From: Patiria pectinifera
Lineage: Eukaryota; Echinodermata; Asteroidea; Valvatida; Asterinidae
DNA length: 64,000 bases
Assembly (NCBI GenBank): GCA_029964075.1
Contig: CM057149.1
Span: forward strand, 5,714,465-5,778,464
Direction: 5' to 3'
Below, one piece after another: positions 23,301-34,084 of this stretch. Every line of letters begins with the position of its first letter. The first letter of the stretch is position 1. The notes below the pieces were generated by a model. It ran no database searches. It saw only the letters and a list, made by a program, of their open reading frames with translations, and was not told the DNA's origin. Position numbers and translations under genes: made by a program.

Positions 23301-24066
23301 CTCATTGCTTCTGTCCACCCAGGAGTAGATGGGTACCTGTGAGGGCAGAGTTGGTTACTGTGAGAGGTTGATAACGGCCAAGAGGCCGAAATGGCTGCCT
23401 ACCGGCTGTGTATGCTCCCCAGGGAGTTGAGAAGGTTTCAGGACTGTTTGCCCATTGAATAGGGGTAATTATAATTGCTTGTTTTTATTATTATTACCCT
23501 GACTTCTTTCTTCAGGTGTGTTGTCTTACATCGGCGTCGTCTACGGCATCTTGGCCAGCCTGTGCGTCAGCCTCAACGCCATCTTCACCAAGAAGACCCT
23601 CCCGTCCGTCGAGAACAACATCTGGCGTCTCATGTTCTACAACAACATCAACGCCCTCCTGCTGTTCCTGCCGCTCCTCTACCTAACCGACGAGATCACC
23701 GCCATCCAGAATTTCCCCAACCTCCACAGTCCCCACTTCTGGGCGGTCATGTCTGTAAGCGGACTCTTCGGTTTTCTGATCGGCTACATCACGGGGCTCC
23801 AGATTAAAGTCACCAGCCCGCTGACGCACAACATCAGCGGCACGGCCAAGGCCTGCGCCCAGACCATCCTGGCCGTCGGCTACTTTCAGGACGTGAAGAC
23901 TGCCCTCTGGTGGCTGAGTAATTTCATGGTTCTGGGCGGCTCGGCCCTCTACAGTCACGTCCGGAGGCAGGAGATGACGAAAGAGCACAAGGAGAATCTG
24001 AAGGCCATGGCAGAAGATAGTAAAGCTAGTAATGGTTTGAAATCGGGAAAGATGATTAGTGTCTAG
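17053..24066 (+). CDS. SLC35C1: GDP-fucose transporter, six exons, complete
   Basis: Nucleotide-sugar antiporter of the Golgi membrane that brings GDP-fucose into the lumen for fucosyltransferases. Exons 17053-17303, 19075-19135, 20223-20363, 21123-21239, 22436-22544 and 23516-24066 join with GT-AG sites and matching phases to 409 aa. Similarity to human SLC35C1 (364 aa) runs from [10 protein letters not shown] to near the C terminus, including [45 protein letters not shown] and [18 protein letters not shown]. About ten hydrophobic segments are expected. R182 aligns with human R147, mutated in leukocyte adhesion deficiency II. The first in-frame ATG (17053) has weak context. ATG 53 (17209, AAA before, G after) would give 357 aa, closer to the family length. 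The extra N terminus is rich in Gly, Ser and Lys. Confidence 0.96.
17441..17469 (+). other. G-quadruplex-type motif in SLC35C1 intron 1
   Basis: Four G-runs of at least three with spacers of one to three bases, about 140 bp after exon 1, preceded by an eight-G run at 17408-17415. Confidence 0.6.
17496..17741. mobile_element. MITE with TGTTGCAACCT-type termini, copy 2
   Basis: Right end AGTGGAGTCAGGTTGTGACA mirrors the degenerate left CCTGACGCCACTT. The interior matches 6890-7095. A second left-end-like segment (CACCCTGACACCATG) suggests an internal partial duplication. Confidence 0.6.
17838..17915. repeat. GGGGTGCTG/CAGCACCCC palindromic block
   Basis: Two adjacent imperfect palindromes built on GGGTGCTGCAGCACCC and GGGTGCTGAAG...CTTCAGCACCCC. 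Probably the end of an unclassified element; no partner end seen. Confidence 0.6.
18676..18818. mobile_element. CAGGCATGCAAC MITE, copy B
   Basis: 143 bp, opposite orientation to copy A, flanked by TCTTCT on both sides (18670-18675 and 18819-18824). Located in SLC35C1 intron 1. Confidence 0.85.
19075..19135 (+). CDS. SLC35C1: SLC35C1 exon 2
   Basis: 61 bp between a T-run plus CAG and GTAAAC. It encodes [20 protein letters not shown], aligning with the human segment after YW. Confidence 0.95.
19268..19863. repeat. 10-bp minisatellite (TGTGATGACT)n in SLC35C1 intron 2
   Basis: From 19281 to 19830 there are 55 consecutive 10-bp units without a single length change. Variants differ by one to three bases (TGTGATGACA, TGTGATGGCT, TGGGATGACT, TGTGATACTA). 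A six-unit variant block at 19461 recurs at 19761, exactly 300 bp later, showing higher-order duplication. Confidence 0.95.
20223..20363 (+). CDS. SLC35C1: SLC35C1 exon 3
   Basis: 141 bp, CTTGCAG to GTACAG. It encodes [20 protein letters not shown] through KITRE, covering the second predicted transmembrane segment. Confidence 0.96.
20671..21028. mobile_element. TIR element in SLC35C1 intron 3
   Basis: Left GGGCGATTCACAGTGCAGTG and right CACTGCATTGTGAATCGCCC are inverted, with similarity continuing through GCGCCACCA. Possible AATT duplication. 358 bp, non-coding. Confidence 0.75.
21123..21239 (+). CDS. SLC35C1: SLC35C1 exon 4
   Basis: 117 bp, CAACAG to GTAAGT. It encodes [20 protein letters not shown] and [10 protein letters not shown], the most conserved part of the transporter. 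Confidence 0.97.
21633..21639. mobile_element. right terminus of a CAGGGTG-type element
   Basis: CACCCTG followed by TA in SLC35C1 intron 4; no left end found. Confidence 0.35.
21982..22220. mobile_element. MITE with AATAGCACTC termini, copy 2
   Basis: AATAGCACTC and GAGTGCTATT form perfect 10-bp ends, with a longer imperfect inverted match. Highly similar to 14233-14465. Located in SLC35C1 intron 4. Confidence 0.8.
22436..22544 (+). CDS. SLC35C1: SLC35C1 exon 5
   Basis: 109 bp, GGTTTAG to GTACCA. It encodes [20 protein letters not shown] and [12 protein letters not shown]; phase 1 out. Confidence 0.96.
23178..23498 (+). mobile_element. tRNA-derived SINE ending just before SLC35C1 exon 6
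   Basis: The head carries box A TGGCCTAGTGG and box B GGTTCGAGTCC. The central part contains CCCTTGAGCAAGGCACTT and AGATGGGTACCTG, motifs that resemble conserved central domains of metazoan SINE superfamilies. The tail is TTTTTATTATTATTA. A different family from the SINE at 8.4 kb. Confidence 0.8.
23516..24066 (+). CDS. SLC35C1: SLC35C1 exon 6 (stop codon)
   Basis: 551 bp from TTCTTCAG to TAG at 24064-24066. It is GC-rich compared with its surroundings. It encodes the last transmembrane segments and a Lys/Glu-rich cytosolic tail ending GKMISV. The acceptor lies about 17 bp after the tail of a SINE. Confidence 0.97.
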
Positions 24067-24111
24067 AAGTGTTTGATACTCAAGAAAGCGGTAAAGCTAC
24101 TTAGTAAATGA

Positions 24112-24117
24112 AATAAA
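24112..24117 (+). promoter_or_regulatory. candidate poly(A) signal of SLC35C1
   Basis: AATAAA lies 45 bp after the stop codon. A very short 3' UTR would follow if it is used; other signals further on cannot be excluded. Confidence 0.45.
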
Positions 24118-24612
24118 ATTTGAACCTCTGTGGACCTTGGAATATTAGCATGGGTCTAACATATTACTTTTATAGGTAATCCTTTAGAATATTCACATAA
24201 TAGTTCTTTCAGGCTTTGATGGTACATGTACATTAGAGCACTGCAACAACAAACATGGGATCGACATGTACTAAAAAAATGTTTAGGAGCGTTTTCACAT
24301 TCGCATTGGTGTGAAAAATGGTTTTATTTAAATCCTTGCTACTGGCTTGAAAAGTAATGCATGGATAAGAGGGAATTTAACACACAGTAGACATGCGTCA
24401 CCGGTTTTCATGGTGATGTATGTATTCATTTTTCTATGAACAGGGTTGGTAAGACCATAGAGCACATGATAATATACAGAAGTTCTTGACCAAGTTAAAA
24501 TGTATTTATTTATTTTTTGGAAAAGTTCCTTTCTATAATATTTTTGGATAGAGGTTATACATATAACACACATGCATGCTGTGTAAATCGATATTTGAAA
24601 TGTTATTGCTGT

Positions 24613-25163
24613 GATAGAGGTAGAGTATAAATTTGTCAGTTGTGCATTTTTTTTTCATTTGAAGCAACAAAAGTGCTCAAAATCTAAAATCTAAAGAAGG
24701 GTGCTGAATAACTAACCTGATGAAGTTTTAGCTCAATGAATGCTGTACATGTATATTCTGAGAAAACAATATTCTAGGATCTCGATTTCAATTCAAAAAT
24801 TGCCGAGTCATGTTTTGAATTGTGCCTGAAATTAGAATCCGGGACACATTCTCTAGCAGCCGATTGGAGCTTTGCGATGTCACGCACTGAACTGACAATT
24901 TATAGCAACCGTGTGCGTTGTGTCAATGCTTGCGCGCAGCCATTCAAGGCTTCGCCAAATTAAAAACAAACTACTTATGGAAATCTCCAAAAATGAGCCT
25001 TTTGACGCATCTTTGGAAATGACCTTCTTCAATTTTTTTCTTCAAAATGACACCATGCCAGAAAGAATAATTTCACTGGGAGTTTAGTGCCATTACTATC
25101 TTTAAACCAAGTACACTTTTCAACAATAATTTTGTCAGTTACTTTTTCGTACTCTACCTTTAA
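24613..25163. mobile_element. TTAA-type MITE, copy with GGTAGAGTA ends
   Basis: The right end TACTCTACCTTTAA mirrors the left GGTAGAGTA; the left TTAA is mutated. The interior (GAAGCAACAAAAGTG, CTAACCTGATGAAGTTT, ATTCTAGGATCTC) matches 38409-38930 in the same orientation. Confidence 0.65.
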
Positions 25164-25760
25164 TGACCACAGTTGATATGGAATTTGAAAAAGTATGGAA
25201 ATGTTCATTATCCTTAAATTAAATCTTTGAATGTGAAATGTATTATATTATTTAGGCGGAATTAAACGTGTGCTGCAACAGTCAAGCCAATAGATGTATG
25301 TTGGCTTGCTATACGCAGAGTTAAGAACGATCTGAAAAGCATAATCCTAAAAATATTTGTACATAAAGCACATATATTTTCACTTTTAGAAGGAAAAAAA
25401 ATTGTCACCTATTTTGGTGCATTTACATTCCATTCTTTTTACATCTTAATTTTATCTTTTAAATTTTCCCTTTTTTAAGTTCATAGTTTTCTTGTGGTAG
25501 GTCATTAAAAAATTGAGTAGATTAAGTCACGCAATGAATGTAAGCATGTGCTGTTTCGGTTGTGCGGTGTTCATTTGAGAGTAGCATCATGTTGATACAA
25601 TTGGTGTTGATGTTTTCGTCCCAGATTTTGGTTTTTTTTTATAGGCCCAAGATGTCAGGATGTCACACTTTGTTAACAAGTGCTTTCCAAGTAGGAGTAT
25701 GGGATTGGGATATTGTTCCCGCTATAGCTCCAAAAAAAATAAAAAATAACATACATGTCT

Positions 25761-26011
25761 GGGTCATTCTTTAAATTTTAGGTCCACTTTTTTCCTGTCC
25801 CTGTTACATCTGACATCTATGATTTCATAATTCTGATGCACTCCTTAATGCAGTCATCCTCCAAGAGTGATTATGAATAGCAAACTGCCTAACCAACAAA
25901 TCATGTTTGTAGTCATTCTTATAATGATTCTTGAATGGCAACTTACAAAGTACCAAGGAAGCAGAGACAGGGAAAATGTCACATTTTGACCCTAAATTTA
26001 TTGAATGACCC
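25761..26011. mobile_element. MITE with GGGTCATTC termini
   Basis: GGGTCATTCTTTAAATTTTAG is mirrored by CTAAATTTATTGAATGACCC. A diverged relative of the interior (CCTGTCCCTGTTAC) lies at 59545-59700. Confidence 0.65.
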
Positions 26012-27324
26012 ATATTCAAACAAAGAGTGACCATCACTTTAGGCCCAAAAAAAAAAAGTCTTCGGTTTCTGATATGAAGCTTACCCCAAAAGTGGTGCCG
26101 CGACACAGCTTTTTTTTTTTTATGACTGCAAATGGTGCCCGACTAAATTTAGTGCAAAAGGTATTGGAGCCCAGAGAGGCCACATAAAGCTTGTACTTGA
26201 TCGTAACCCCATCTTAAAACACGTTAAAATTGTGCAGCAGCAGGATTCCAGTCAAACCAGTGAGTTTGGCAGTTTTCAGACATTATCTTACATTGAAAAA
26301 AAACTGGTTACGGTGACGCGCGCGCATACCAGAAACCTTTTTTTTTTTTAGCCTTATGGGCTATTTATCTGTTTCGCAAAACACAAGGTGAATTTTGCAG
26401 TTTTACTTTTTGTATAGTTTATTTGTTAAAATATTGTTACAAAAATATTAAATTAAGTCTCGACTATTTAAGATGCTTTTTAAGAGCAGTGCAGCAGTTG
26501 TCTAATGTTTTACTCAGTCTTTGGAACAGTTAGTTTTGGAACAACTTTTTGTTGATGTAGCTATTGAAATATTTAGTTTTTAGATTGTCTTTATTTTTAT
26601 GGGATGTCTTAATCCGTCACAGGCTTTCAAAATGCCAATGTTTTTTTTAACAAGTTTGAATATTATTGGTATTGGATAAAAAAAAAAACTCCACAAAAGA
26701 ATTCACTCGGTTGACAAGTAACTTTATATTTTATTTTCGCAACCATTTTTTATTCAGAAATATTCTGTATTTTTGTTCAAACAATTTAAGCAGGACTCTA
26801 TGGAGCAAGCAATTCATTATATTGTAAATACAATTTATTTACAAATAAACCTTTATTTGTACATCCTAAAATGGTGCAAGCTGTCAAGTGTTTTGGATTT
26901 TAGTTGCAATAAAGAAACATTTTTCGAAAGTAAGCCCTGTATCACATTACGATAAAAAAACTACTTTATGGAGAATTGTTCTTTTCTACAACAATCGATG
27001 TCCGTTTTGTGACCTACCGGTACTAAGCAAAGTTAATGATGAATTGCATACGTTACGCTCGTAAATATTCCAACACAACCATGAAAATTCAAAACAACAC
27101 AAACTTCATTTTGTCAAGGTTTAACAATAAAGCAAATCTGAGCTTTAAACAAAATGTGACCATGAAGTTGGTTTTCAAGGCGGTATTTCTGATCAGATAA
27201 TTTATGTCACCTGTTTTCGATGGGTGTACTGTGCACCCTACGTGACAAAGTTGCAGCATAGTTATGCAATGTTTTCAAGATGGCGTTGATTTCAAGATGG
27301 CGGCAGATACACTGTGCCTCCTGA

Positions 27325-27850
27325 GGGTTGCAGACCAGTAAATAAACTGCCGTAGACCTTGGTGGTAATAACGCACACTTCCAAAAAAATATTTAAAATA
27401 ATTACAACTCTCTGCATCTGAGGTGTTCAGGACATGTATCAAATTAAAGCTTAGTTCATCATCTTTCATTTTCTGTTCAATTTTCTGGGGTTAAACAATG
27501 ACTTTTGGGAGAAAATTCCATCCAAAGATGATCACCCCTTAAAGCAGTCCTGAAGCCCATCGCCATTTTGAAAATGGACGCCTATGCTCCGTTGCAAAAT
27601 AGAGCCATTTTAGGGCCTAATCATCATCCACATTTCACAGAAATACGAGCTCGCAGTCCTCTGCACTGCTTCCAACCTAATACAAATCATCAAGTTCACA
27701 ACCTTCAAAATGCTCCAATGCTGAAGAATTTGAGGGCATGCAAATCGTGATTTGGCCGGTGTAGGCAATTTTGGACCGATTTACTGGCCTGCTCCCCCAA
27801 GGATGCTGTTATTGTAACAAATGATAGACTGGTTCCCAGTCCCTCCATCA
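27325..27850 (+). repeat. dispersed repeat family B, copy 1
   Basis: Shares with 31995-32510, in the same order and orientation, the words GTTGCAGACCAGT, TGATCACC, CTGAAGCCCATCGCCATT, TTTACTGGCCTGC and GACTGGTTCCCAGT. No termini or coding capacity recognised. Confidence 0.7.
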
Positions 27851-28287
27851 TCAATTCTGACTTTGTGAGTAAGAAAAATGTATTCAAAACAACAGTCAGT
27901 TGAAGATGTAAGATCACATCTTTAACTGAGCGTTGTTCCAACAGTGCAACATGGACCAGTTGGCCATGATGGAATGTTGCATTTCAACAATGGATGTTCA
28001 AACTCACATTTCTTCAATGCTTCAAAGTTACATCTTTCCAATTTCCTTTCAAGGACTAACTTGCAACAATCCAAAGACACATCACAGATACGATAACCAG
28101 ATGTGATTTTGGATTCTTCAGATTTAATCTTTAAGTATGGATTTGGAAGATGTGGATTTTGGAGGATTGGGATGTGATTAAGAACGTCTATTGTTGAAAT
28201 TCAACTCCGATCTAATGACCCTGTGTGCTTTGAATGCCAATCCCATCATGCCTGTTTAAAGTGAAAGGCAGAAGTTGTTTTCAAGAA

Positions 28288-28580
28288 TACAGGGCGAGTC
28301 AAAAAAACAAGGAAACCCAAATGTTGGGACCATTGTTTTAGGGAAGTTCTGCATGTAGCATTTTCAAAATCTAGGATATGAAAGCCCAATTCATAAGCTT
28401 TCTTTTAGTACAAGAATCATTCAAATCACTCATGCACTTTTCAAGTTACGGAATTTTAAACACAACCACCGTTTTAAGGTTCTGTCCACGGATCGCAAAA
28501 CAGTACAGTGTTCTTTCAGCAAAACGAAAACAAATCACATAAGGATGTGTGTGAATTGTTTGCGTTTTGCTGAAAGAACC
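28288..28580 (+). mobile_element. one arm of a CAGGGCGAGTC element
   Basis: Begins CAGGGCGAGTCAAAAAAAC after TA and contains CCCAAATGTTGGGACCATTG. Matches the left arm of the fold-back element at 48776-49448. Right end not found. Confidence 0.7.
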
Positions 28581-29527
28581 TGTATAGACTGACCTACCAT
28601 TACTTGGTAGGTTTGTTACCATTACTGAGATAGTGACCCAAACATCCACAGTTCACTTCGATAAGATGAACTCATCTTCAGTGACACGTTCCGAAGTTTA
28701 CATAACACATGTGCAGCAGAATTTAAGATCCATGTGGTGGACACCCATGCATGGAAGTGTCCCAGTAACGACGGAAAAAACCTGCACAGTAATGATGAAA
28801 TTGGATGCGTGTATATTTAAAGACACAAATCTTCTGAGTGTAAATTATAAATTAAGTTTCAAAAATTTTTTTTTACCAGTTTATAAATAAAAGTGCTCTA
28901 AATAAAAGAAGAAAAAAGTGAAATCAAATTAAATTAAAGGAAACAAAAGAAATACTTATCAGCAAAACTGAGTATATAGGATAATACATATTAAAATACA
29001 AGATTAGTGGTAATGCAGTGCAGCCTATTAAATGCCTGTAAATAAATAAATATATTAAAATATAAATTACTTTGAACACACCTACGCAAAATCTACCAGC
29101 ACAAAAAGACCAAAACAACCTGCACATAAATCGAGTTGTCAACACAAAATCAGCAACAAAAAACTGAAAACAAATTCCACTGTCCTACATAAATTATATA
29201 CGGAAGTCTAGGGTGCATACGCCAATTCAAAGAAAGTCCAAAATATTTTCAAAAGTTAAGAATGACAACAATTCCTTTGAGCAGATGAGGGGCAACAAAC
29301 GAAAGAAAAGAACAAAAGTAGCCCTACTTTGTAGAAAGCATTTGTCGACTGTTTGGCGTTATTACCATCTTTTGTATGTGCCGTCTCTTCCCCACCAAGC
29401 AAGTTTTGTTTCTCAAATTAGAAAAAAAGGTCAGTCAATTTTTTTCCGGCAAAAACCAGATGATACAGCATTCGGTTTAATGTTGCCTCTGCATTCAACT
29501 CTTGGCATCTGTCTCCTTTACAATGTA

Positions 29528-30203
29528 CAGGGTGAATAAAAAAATGCAAAAGGATCTATATTTTTTCAAAACCAAGTTGAAGTTTTGAACTTTCAAATTG
29601 TGTAAAAAGAATGACATATTCGTTAGTAACCTTGTGTGAACAAAATGAAGTTAAGTGCATTTACCGTTTGTCTTTTGTGAACGTTTTTTACTGCGGTACA
29701 TGATTAACATTTTTGTCAACGAGGCATCAGAATTCAGCATAAGAGCAGGTACAATAATGACATTATAGACAACACACATTTAAAACTGACTGAACCTTAG
29801 TTCAAGCTTTATTTTTCTGTTTCACTTCTTTGTGTCTGTGCAACTTTTCTCTAGGCTTTACTGTAGTGACTGTGTCCTTCATTGTTCACACACAATTGCA
29901 GCTCTGCCCTCTACTTGGCAACCCTGCAAGGCAATGCATGTCTAAGCTCTAGACCTCATGGAAAGAACCGCTCTAGGGAAACACATTTTGTACTCTTATG
30001 CAATTTTTAGACACCTCGTGGACAAAAACGTAAATCGGGTATGGCAAACAAAAGACAAACGGTAAATGCGATTAACTCAATTTTTCACACAAGGTTACTA
30101 TCGAATATGTTATACTTACGAAGTTTTAAAAGTTCAAAACTACAACTTGGTTTGGAAAAACAGATTGCTCCTTAGCACGATTGCAGTTATTTTACTCACC
30201 CTC
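29528..30203. mobile_element. fold-back CAGGGTG element, ~160-bp arms
   Basis: Left arm from CAGGGTGAATAAAA and right arm ending TTTTACTCACCCTC; TA at 29526-29527 and 30204-30205. The arms are reverse complements (for example ACCAAGTTGAAGTTTTGAAC and AACTACAACTTGGT, and GGTAAATGC with GCATTTACC). About 320 bp of unrelated sequence lies between them. Confidence 0.75.
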
Positions 30204-30584
30204 TATAACAAAAGGAGACAACAGTTTCCATATGGAAAAAGAGGTACCGTATTCTTAACCCTAACAATCCCTATCAAGTCAAACTCCAACACCAGGGTTT
30301 GTTGGAATGTGTTGGAGTGAGTACTGCACTAGTAAACTGATTATGCTTCACATGGGGTCAGGTCATAGCTGTGTAAGCTCTATGGGTCAGGCATACCACC
30401 ATAATCAGAGTCCAACAGTTTGGATGTAGAGTTTATACCATGGTGTTGGAATCTGTAGGAGTGAGGAAGGTTCCTAGTACATGTTCAAATCACTCTAGGG
30501 CGTTAGGGTTAATGTTTCTGACACTAGGGGCGCTAGTCATGTTGGCCTCTTTGTTTTAAAGTAGCACAATTTGCCAACAGAAGC

Positions 30585-30898
30585 CAAGTTCGGGCAAGGA
30601 CCATTAGTCGACTAGTGGTTGATTTGTGACGTACCTTACGCCTGCGCACTAATAGCAACGTGCGAACGTCTCTAGTCAAATGCTGGTCAAAATGTCATCG
30701 CAAAACTTCTGGATCCTGGCTCCCTGCTGTACGTTACACGCGCGCGGCTATTGGTTACCAGCGATGCAACCAGCCCCAGTAGGTTGGTTCCAAATAGTCG
30801 ACTAGCGTAGTCAACCACCGTCGACTAGACAGAGTTCGGGCAAACTTTAGTCAAACTATGGTTAACCAATGGTCAACAATAGTTCTTGCGCGAACTTG
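30585..30898. mobile_element. TIR element with CAAGTTCG termini
   Basis: Left CAAGTTCGGGCAAGGACCAT and right ATAGTTCTTGCGCGAACTTG are inverted over about 27 bp. The interior is rich in GTCGACTAG palindromes. No clear duplication. Confidence 0.55.
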
Positions 30899-31994
30899 CC
30901 CCAAGATGACGGTTTTGCTGACAAGAATGCCCACGATAACATTTTTTTGGTATGAAACATAACATTGTCTGTTATGATAACTTCTGGGAAAAAAAAGCTC
31001 CTGTAACTACCCAGCATTTTTCAATCTTGAATAACCATTTACAACACTTTTAAAACTCGATTAAATACTCGTAAGGCAACTTTGTTGGAAGGAAAAACAA
31101 TATAAAACCCGTGTAACATCCATTAACTTCATGCAAGAATTTGTGACATCAATCTGTGAAAGGTCCTCACGCAACGACAGAAGGCCGAAAAAGGATGAAG
31201 ATACAATATCACTGCTCTATGTTCCTAATCTCCGAGATCATTTGAATTGTGGCCATTTTTGAGGTATTAAAATGGCTGCCAGTGCAAAGGGTCTATATAG
31301 TGTATTGTCACATCTAACAAGTTTTCTGATTTTTTGTAATTTTTTTCTCACCTATAATTCTGTGAATCCTGTTAGTAGAACAGTTTCCTGTGAGCAAGTA
31401 TGCCAACCACATTTGTCTTCCAGATAAATTCAGAAACAAAATGCCACGTCCCCCATTAAAATTTTGGCCATTAAAATTTTGGCAACAGCAAAAAATTTAT
31501 AAATATGTTGTCCAACCAACCTGAACTGAAAATTGGCTGCTCTTTGTCATAACTTTCACTCCACTATTTATTAAAGATACAATAAGATTTCTGTTTCAGG
31601 GAATATTTTAAGTTGTCCCTTTCTCATGACTGTCCCGCATCAAGTTATTCACGTTAAATATGTACAATAAATTTCTTCTACAAAATGTGATCGACTAAGT
31701 ACTAAAAGCACCATGATTATAAAGAGTAGTATATAAGTAAATACAAATTGATTACAATGTTAAAAAGGTTAAGTGCATTAGAATTCAAGAAATGTATGCA
31801 TAAGTTTTGCCCATTTGTAAGGCTACAGATAGAGTGGGGGAATATAGGCCCCTGTTGGGAACTAGTCAGTAGCAATCAACAATACATGAAATTTTGGCTG
31901 GTAACACATCTTTACTTTGCAAAATATTCCCAATGTTTCTGATATGTGCTTAGCAGCTCAGTCAAACCTGCTCCTGAGCTCAAGTTCTTGGGGA

Positions 31995-32510
31995 TGCTAA
32001 GGTTGCCGACCAGTGAATGAACTGCCATAGATCCCAGTGATAAATACCACCACTTCCAAAAATCAGGAAAATTTTTCTCCAAGGTGTTTGAGGCACACAT
32101 CAAATTAGAGCTTATTTTATCATCTTTAACTTTCTGTTACATTTTTTCAGGGGGGGGGGTGTTCATGAGATGACTTTTTTTGGAGAAATTTCCACCAAAG
32201 ATGATCACCGCTAAAAATATTGCTGAAGCCCATCGCCATTTTTTTAAAATGATGCCAACACTCCATTGAAAAAAAGAGAGCAATTTTTGGGCCCAAATTC
32301 ACCAAATTTCTCCGAAATATGAGCTTGTGTTCCTGTTCACGGCTTCCACCCTTCTTCTTTACAAACCCGCAAGTCCATGGCCCACAAAACACTCTAATAG
32401 CAGAATATTCGGCTTATTTACTGGCCTGCAACCCTCATCACAGCAACTTGCTTACCAGCCAAAATGCAATGCTCTGTATATTGCTTGTGACTGGTTCCCA
32501 GTTAATTCCT
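31995..32510 (+). repeat. dispersed repeat family B, copy 2
   Basis: See 27325-27850. Contains a GGGCCCAAATT segment also present in weaker form in copy 1. Confidence 0.7.
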
Positions 32511-32847
32511 GCTTATCACATAAATTTGCTTAGCCGTATTTTCTGCTTACCAGCTCAAGAAAATTGGGCCCTGGAGTTAGCCACAAGGTGGGCCAGAACT
32601 GCCATCGAGTCTATCACAAGCTCGGTCAAAGGTCTGGTCACAAGCAACAGGAACACCGTTGTCACAGTTAATTTGAATAGCTTGTGACTTGTGACTTGTG
32701 ACTAAATCAGTGTTGTAGTCGAGGCCATCACAAGTCCAGTCATAAGTCCTTTCACAAGTCAAGTCACTAGTAACTGAATGAACAATGATAAAGGAATGCT
32801 TTCATCACAGTGCATTTAAATAGCTAGTGACTCGACTTGAGACTGAA

Positions 32848-32990
32848 GGACTTGTGATGGACTTGTGATGGACTTGTGATGGACTTGTGATGGACTTGTG
32901 ATGGACGTGTGATGGACTTGTGATGGACTTGTGATGGACTTGTGATGGACTTGTGATGGACTTGTGATGGACTTGTGATGGACTTGTGAC
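32848..32990. repeat. 11-bp minisatellite (GGACTTGTGAT)n
   Basis: About 13 nearly identical 11-bp units with one G variant (GGACGTGTGAT). The surrounding 300 bp contain looser CTTGTGAC repeats. It shares the core CTTGTGATG with the 10-bp array at 19.3-19.9 kb. Confidence 0.92.
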
Positions 32991-34084
32991 AACAACACTG
33001 GACTGAATGACTTGTGATTGATTTGTGAAAACTTGCAGTAACTTGAAACTACTCTTGGTAGGCCTGTACAGATGGGCGTGGCTTGGGTGAGGTCAGGGTG
33101 AGGAGGGGCAGCATATCAACCCAGGATAGACCAGGTAGAATTCTTCTTCTTTTTTTCTCCGTAACCATCGCCAATCAGTGCATCTATCGCAGCCACTTCC
33201 AGCGTGAGGGCGCTTCTGATGGTTTGGAAGGCACTGTTAAATCTTCAGCACTGGGTAAAAAAGAAGTGAACAAAGTTATCACTGCAACTTTCGACATATT
33301 TAAAGGATAATTTGTAATGACCTGAAAATAGCAAACATTCCACTCAAGGATTTCTTATAAAATTCACCAAAACTTGAAATTGCAAACCCATTAGTTATCT
33401 CTTATATCGAATATCCTTTTCTTTTTGTTTCTCTTTTCAATGCTTTTCTTTTAAAATTCATCCTGATGAATTCCTTCATTTGATCTGTCCCATATCCCTC
33501 AAAATCCTACAATTATTTTGTTTGATCTGAGGAGTTAAGACACGACTACTGAAAATGTAACTAAATGGACCTTTATCATGCTGCCACCATTTCAGTCATG
33601 TTCCCTGTATCCAAAAACTGTACTGAATGATTATGGTTTTTGTGCAAAAAGGAACCAGACTATTTTTCCTTCCAGCCTCACTTTGGTTATGTTGATTTGA
33701 ATGGGAAAAAAAATCAAAATGGCTGCGACATGATAACGGTCAATGTCCCAGTTTTGTGTGAATATGCAGTTTTAGATTTGGTAGATTTGCGATGCTCTTA
33801 AATCAAATAAAAACATTCAACAAATTTATATCAAGAATTGATATCATCCTTAAAGCAAGTATACTACATACATTAATTTTTTTTAAAAATTACTTGTTAG
33901 TTCTTGCGAAAGCAAAAGTTAGTTTTCAGTTAGTAAACCCAGCGTTCAAATAATTAGTAAGTTAAGCTGTGAAAAGAAAATCTATTTATACTTAGCATTT
34001 CCTCTTTGGCATACAGGAACGATTTTAGAGCAAAAAGAAATGTGTTACTTCTAATGCAATGATCATGTAAAAGTACCTGCACAC

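Noticed and set aside
23518-24066. Independent gene starting at 23518
   Set aside because: The frame starts with GTG after a splice acceptor and continues the SLC35C1 protein in phase; it is the terminal exon.
32289-32571. Separate MITE bounded by GGGCCCAAATT and AATTGGGCCC
   Set aside because: Both it and its flanks align with the repeat copy at 27.3-27.85 kb, so the apparent ends lie inside a larger repeat.
32848-32990. CRISPR-like array
   Set aside because: Units are contiguous 11-bp repeats without spacers, in an animal genome.
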